From Verrucomicrobiota bacterium (GTDB lineage: Bacteria; Verrucomicrobiota; Verrucomicrobiia; Opitutales; Opitutaceae), in contig JAEXPL010000481.1 of assembly GCA_023446865.1 (NCBI GenBank), positions 1-9,239 of the forward strand: 9,239 bases of DNA, in the 5' to 3' direction. Position 1 is the stretch's first letter, and every line of letters begins with the position of its first letter. Below are positions 6,622-9,239 of this stretch, one piece after another. Made by a program: the position numbers and the translations under genes. The notes beneath the pieces are model-generated. The model searched no databases and had not been told where the DNA came from. It saw only the letters and a list, made by a program, of their open reading frames with translations.

Positions 6622-6656
6622 TGAACGCGGAACTCGGAACGGAGAACTCGGAATGG
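6622..6656. repeat. Irregular heptanucleotide array (GGAACTC type) abutting a start codon
   Basis: Units such as TGAACGC (6622-6628) and GGAACTC (6629-6635) follow one another with 7-nt spacing, then slip by two bases before GGAGAAC (6641-6647) and GGAATGG (6650-6656). The array directly touches the ATG of the glycosyltransferase at 6621, so it is the leader of that gene. It is the same unit type as the longer array at 7975-8074. Confidence 0.7.
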
Positions 6657-6681
6657 GGACGGAGCGTGCGGATTGGCCGGC

Positions 6682-6726
6682 GCGGAGATCGCCCAGATCC
6701 AGCGGATTGGGCTGATCGGGCGGATC
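6682..6726. repeat. Nonanucleotide array (GGGCGGATC type) running into a stop codon
   Basis: Five 9-nt units lie in perfect phase: GCGGAGATC, GCCCAGATC, then CAGCGGATT, GGGCTGATC and GGGCGGATC. The common part is a GATC (or GATT) at the end of each unit. The array touches the TGA of the gene at 6725-7867, and its last two units form a 6-bp inverted repeat CTGATC/GATCAG (6712-6728). The GATC spacing of nine would also give evenly spaced Dam-type sites, if such a methylase exists in the host. Confidence 0.75.
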
Positions 6727-7867
6727 AGATCGAGGCCGCCGCCAGGTCGGACGCGAACTGGCGGGCGATGGCGGGCAGGCGCGGAGCGGGGGGGCGGCGG
6801 AGGGCGAGGAGCGCGGCGAGGTCGAGGGCGGTGCCGGCGGGCGAGAGGTGGACGAGCGGCTCGTCGAGCGGGGGCACGGCGATGGTGCCGCGGGGTTGCC
6901 AGTCGTCGCGCGAGACGAGCACGGGCACGCCGTGGTCGAGACAGGCGGCGACGGTGCCGGACTTCGGCACGAGGGCGACGGGGTTGGCGGAAAGCGCGAG
7001 ATCGAACGCGGCGAGGGCGCGGGAGGCGTCGGCCGGGGCGACTTCGCCGAGCTCGACGAGCGTGGCACCGGCGAGCGGGCGGGCGCGGAGCGTGGCGGCG
7101 AGCGTGGCGCCACCGGCTCCGGTGCGGCCGAGGGCGACGAGCGCAAGTTCGCGACCGGAGTCGCGCACGGCGGTGGCGAGGCGCGCGATGGTCTCAGGTC
7201 CATCCCACTCGGGGTGCACGGTGCCGAACCAGCCGGCGACGACGGTGCGGTCGGGATCGAGGGCGGGAGCGTGGGCGGCGAGGAGAATGCGGCGGGCGAG
7301 TGCTCGGTCGCCGGATTCCACCGGCAGGTTGCCGAAGAGGGGGAGGCGCGTGGCCTTGATGCCCTCGGCGGCGAGGGTCGCGACGTACGCGGGGGCCTGG
7401 GTGTGGACGACGTGGGGTTGGAGGCCGAGGTGGAGGCCGAGGACGGCGCGGCGCTGGACGATGCCGTGGAGGCGATTGACGAGACGGTCGCGCCGGCTGA
7501 GGCCCACCCAAAGCTCGTGCAGCATGAGGTGGCGGCGGCGGCCCTTGAAGAGGGGCGCGAGGCGGTTGGCGAGGCCGAGCGCGTAGCCGCGCGGGTGCCA
7601 CGCGTAGGCGACGAACTGCAGGCTCACCCACTCCGGGGCGAAACCGGCGATGGCGGCGCGCGCCTGCAGGAGGCGTTGCGGCCAGGGGTGGCTGCGGTCG
7701 AGGCGCACGACCGGGTCGTGCTCGTCGAGCGCGTCTTCGGTATCCGCCAGGCCGATCGCGAGGCAGGCATGGCCCTGGCGGCCGAGCTCGGCGGCGAGGC
7801 AGCGGATGTAGTCGCCCACGCCGTTGCGGCCGGCGGCGAGCGAGGAACCGAGGAAGAGGAGGCGCAT
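6725..7867 (-). CDS. Divergent GT-B glycosyltransferase (GT4-like, EX7E replaced)
   Basis: The 380-residue product begins MRLLFLGSS, with GRNGVGDYIRCLAAEL (13-28) as the glycine-rich N-terminal loop of GT-B enzymes. The segment SLQFVAYAWHPRG (82-94) and LHELWVG (116-122) resemble GT4-like acceptor domains; H117-E118 stands where HD or HE is common. The donor domain starts at VVAGWFGTVHPEWDG (209-223), followed by LVALGRTG (243-250). In place of EX7E there is NPVALVPKSGTVAACLDHG (295-313). A PKSGT-like loop is seen in GT-B subgroups that bind the donor phosphate differently, so the enzyme may be active with another donor arrangement. Start ATG 7867-7865 has no Shine-Dalgarno sequence and follows a 7-nt repeat by 12 bases. 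The gene is probably part of the same glycan pathway; its family assignment below GT-B is uncertain. Confidence 0.85.
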   Translation of the reverse strand: MRLLFLGSSLAAGRNGVGDYIRCLAAELGRQGHACLAIGLADTEDALDEHDPVVRLDRSHPWPQRLLQARAAIAGFAPEWVSLQFVAYAWHPRGYALGLANRLAPLFKGRRRHLMLHELWVGLSRRDRLVNRLHGIVQRRAVLGLHLGLQPHVVHTQAPAYVATLAAEGIKATRLPLFGNLPVESGDRALARRILLAAHAPALDPDRTVVAGWFGTVHPEWDGPETIARLATAVRDSGRELALVALGRTGAGGATLAATLRARPLAGATLVELGEVAPADASRALAAFDLALSANPVALVPKSGTVAACLDHGVPVLVSRDDWQPRGTIAVPPLDEPLVHLSPAGTALDLAALLALRRPPAPRLPAIARQFASDLAAASI

Positions 7868-7879
7868 GAGGATGATGCC

Positions 7880-7926
7880 GGAAAGCGGAAGGCGGAGAGC
7901 GGAAAGGGAAACGGAGACCGGAGGGA
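7880..7926. repeat. Heptanucleotide array (GGARAGC type) before a start codon
   Basis: Units GGAAAGC, GGAAGGC, GGAGAGC and GGAAAGG run in phase from 7880 to 7907. After a 5-nt break come GGAGACC and GGAGGGA (7913-7926). The unit matches that of 3564-3613, also upstream of a glycosyltransferase start. Here it ends 12 bases before the ATG at 7867. Confidence 0.85.
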
Positions 7927-7930
7927 AGGA

Positions 7931-7960
7931 ACCACTAATTCACACTAATGGACACTAAGG
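7931..7960. repeat. Decanucleotide array (CACTAATG type)
   Basis: Three 10-nt units stand in perfect phase: ACCACTAATT, CACACTAATG and then GACACTAAGG. The shared core is ACTAA. It lies between two different heptad arrays in the gap 7868-8084 and is AT-richer than anything nearby. A 10-nt spacing is close to one helical turn, so the ACTAA cores face one side of the DNA; this is a geometric remark, not evidence of binding. Confidence 0.7.
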
Positions 7961-7974
7961 ACAGAGGACGGATT

Positions 7975-8074
7975 TGAACTTTGAATGCTGGACTCTGAAC
8001 TCCGAACATCGAACTCGGAGGTCGGATGCGCGGGACACGGAATCCGGTCTTCCGAAACTCGAAACCCTGAACCC
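7975..8074. repeat. Long irregular heptanucleotide array (TGAACTC type)
   Basis: About fourteen units of 6-8 nt, mostly 7, fill this stretch. The clearest part is 7975-8002 with TGAACTT, TGAATGC, then TGGACTC and TGAACTC in phase. After that single-base slips occur, but GAACTC, GGAATCC and TGAACCC remain recognisable. It ends ten bases before the stop of the GT8-like gene (8087-8085). It is the longest array in the window and belongs to the same unit type as 6622-6656. Confidence 0.8.
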
Positions 8075-8084
8075 GCCCGGGGGC

Positions 8085-8993
8085 TCAGCTGCGGCGGTAG
8101 AAGCGGCCGAGCAGGGCGGCGAGGCGGAGGGCGGCGAGCAGCCGGCGGCGACGGCCGGAGGCGAAGACGGGAATCGGCCGGTCGACGTGGGCGAAGAAGT
8201 TCTTCGCGGCCAGGGAAGGTGGATACCCCTGCAGCGCCTGGCGGACGAAGCCGCCACGCCACGGTTTGCGCGCGCCGATGGAGTGCGAGAGGTAGTTGCC
8301 GCCGGGGACGAAGTCCATGCCCTCGGGGCCGACGGCGTTGACCGGCGCGTCGAGGGTCATGAGGGCGAGGTTGAGCGCGTCCTGGTCGGGCGTGTGGAAG
8401 AGCGAGTGGGCGGCGCCGTGCTTGATGGATTGGAGCGAGCCCGTGTCGGCGCCGACACGGGCCGCGAGGTCGCGCCAGCGTTCGAGCACCGGGCGCAGCG
8501 TGGCGGGCACGGCGAGGAAGCCGGCATTGTAGTAACGCTCGCGAGCGGCGGCGACGGCGAGGCCGTGCCGGCCGAGAAACTCGCCCCAGCCGAGGCGGAG
8601 TGGGTGGCGGGCGGGCAGCGAGGGGTTCACGTCCTCGCAGAGGGCGACGCCGCCGGCGGCCCAGCGCTCGAGGGCGGTCCAAGGGCATTTCGCGACGATG
8701 TCGGGATCGAAGTAGAAGAGCGTGTCGGCGCCGGCGGCGGGGCCCTGCCAGAGGTCGAGGAGGAAGGCGGGCTTGTGGTTGGTGAAATGGATCCCGGTCT
8801 GCTGCGGCACGAAGATGACCTCGAGGCCCTCGGCCACGACGAGGCGCTCGGCGCTGCGGGCCCAGGGCGGGAGCGGGCCGCGCAGGCCGCAGAAGATCTG
8901 TCCCCGGAAGCCGGAGGCGTGCAGTGAGTTGATCAGGGCGGCGGCGCCGAGGTGGTAGTCGCCCTCGAAGAGCGTGCAGACGGCTGAGGTCAT
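8085..8993 (-). CDS. GT8-like GT-A glycosyltransferase
   Basis: The 302-residue product looks like a GT-A fold glycosyltransferase related to GT8, expected to be cytoplasmic and metal-dependent. It begins with VCTLFEGDYHLGAAALINSL (5-24), the typical first strand and helix where the donor base binds. LFYFDPDIV (92-100) holds the metal-binding DxD motif as D96-P-D98, the form common in bacterial GT8-like proteins. YYNAGFLAV (154-162) and the DQDALN block (203-208) are the second and third conserved regions of that fold, and SHSIGARKPW (236-245) gives the C-terminal H-x-x-G-x-x-KPW metal/phosphate segment. Basic residues near the C-terminus (281-284, 298-301) could help membrane contact. ATG 8993-8991 overlaps the upstream TGA as ATGA, supporting coupled translation and the start choice. 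Confidence 0.9.
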   Translation of the reverse strand: MTSAVCTLFEGDYHLGAAALINSLHASGFRGQIFCGLRGPLPPWARSAERLVVAEGLEVIFVPQQTGIHFTNHKPAFLLDLWQGPAAGADTLFYFDPDIVAKCPWTALERWAAGGVALCEDVNPSLPARHPLRLGWGEFLGRHGLAVAAARERYYNAGFLAVPATLRPVLERWRDLAARVGADTGSLQSIKHGAAHSLFHTPDQDALNLALMTLDAPVNAVGPEGMDFVPGGNYLSHSIGARKPWRGGFVRQALQGYPPSLAAKNFFAHVDRPIPVFASGRRRRLLAALRLAALLGRFYRRS

Positions 8994-9239
8994 GGGCGGG
9001 CAGAGATGGTGGTCGCGGCGCCGCGGAGGTCGGCGACGGCGTCGCCGAGTTCGGGATGAGCCGCGAGGTCGAACTTGCGGGCGAAGAGCATCCCCGCGGC
9101 TTTCGCTTCGGCCAAACGCGGGAGGTCCGCGGAATCCAGCAGTCGCGGGGAGGTGGTGCCGGGCGGGAACACGATCAGACGAGTGGTTTGGCGGCTCACC
9201 GGCAGAGCGGGGCGGGTGTTCAGGACGACGCTCGGGAAC
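8990..9239 (-). CDS. C-terminal end of a core-2/I-branching (GT14-like) glycosyltransferase, 5' part off window
   Basis: The frame enters at the right window edge and ends at TGA 8992-8990, giving 82 residues of a C-terminus. FPSVVLNTR at the visible start, SPRLLDSADLPRLAEAKAAG in the middle and LFARKFD near the end match the terminal region of core-2/I-branching beta-GlcNAc-transferase-like (GT14) proteins, where a phrase like LFARKFD precedes the final helix. I recognise this from family memory and not from a catalytic motif, which would lie off the window. A GTG at 9199 could be read as a start, but the frame is open to the edge and the family match begins before it, so a partial gene is the better reading. 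Coupled by ATGA to the GT8-like gene. Confidence 0.7.
   Translation of the reverse strand, partial: FPSVVLNTRPALPVSRQTTRLIVFPPGTTSPRLLDSADLPRLAEAKAAGMLFARKFDLAAHPELGDAVADLRGAATTISARP

Noticed and set aside
5458..6624. Plus-strand open frame of 388 codons antisense to the GT4 gene
   Set aside because: No domain features, Gly/Ala/Glu-biased; explained by the GC-rich minus-strand gene.
6622..7203. N-terminal extension of the GT4 frame at 5536-6621
   Set aside because: Pro/Ser/Arg-rich antiphase reading of the neighbour gene; the GT4 fold begins at ATG 6621.
6848..7948. Plus-strand open frame of 366 codons antisense to the GT-B gene
   Set aside because: Same low-complexity composition and no motifs; an antisense shadow of the real gene. 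It ends in repeat sequence.
7868..8084. Possible CRISPR array in the repeat-rich gap
   Set aside because: Units are 7 or 10 nt, contiguous and degenerate, with no spacers and no cas genes nearby.

Overview
The window is a stretch of a surface- or exo-polysaccharide biosynthesis locus from a high-GC bacterium. Every gene I can support lies on the minus strand, so it reads from the right end to the left. The source is probably Verrucomicrobiota (Opitutales-like), with Planctomycetota as the main alternative. This is inference, based on high GC, start codons without a visible Shine-Dalgarno sequence, a polymerase with an FEGALRKWVLP-type N-terminus, and gaps filled with degenerate short-period repeats. 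No marker gene is present to prove it.

Layout in transcription order: (1) 9239-8990, the C-terminal end of a probable core-2/I-branching (GT14-like) glycosyltransferase. (2) 8993-8085, a GT8-like GT-A glycosyltransferase, start/stop-coupled to the previous gene through ATGA. (3) a 217-nt gap made almost entirely of 7-nt and 10-nt period repeats. (4) 7867-6725, a divergent GT-B glycosyltransferase without the usual EX7E motif. (5) a 103-nt gap with 9-nt and 7-nt period repeats. (6) 6621-5536, a GT4 glycosyltransferase. (7) a 305-nt gap with a hairpin and a 7-nt repeat. (8) a visibly lower-GC islet with an exported alpha/beta hydrolase (5230-4355) and a small TIGR04076-like protein (4313-3981). 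(9) a 422-nt gap with a perfect 10-bp inverted repeat and a 7-nt repeat. (10) 3558-2296, a GT4 glycosyltransferase. (11) 2299-932, an O-antigen-polymerase-like membrane protein with a very acidic tail. (12) 935-1, a GT4 glycosyltransferase cut by the window edge. Genes 10-11 and 11-12 are coupled by GTGA and ATGA overlaps.

The five or six glycosyltransferases would build an oligosaccharide repeat unit on a lipid carrier at the cytoplasmic face of the membrane, and the polymerase would join or ligate units on the other side. No priming transferase, flippase or chain-length regulator is visible, so the locus must continue outside. The hydrolase and the TIGR04076-like gene do not obviously belong to the pathway and look like an insertion.

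The most unusual signal is not a gene. Each gap above about 100 nt holds degenerate tandem arrays with strict 7-, 9- or 10-nt periods. Three of them sit directly upstream of glycosyltransferase start codons, where a ribosome binding site would be expected, and two run into stop codons of the preceding genes.
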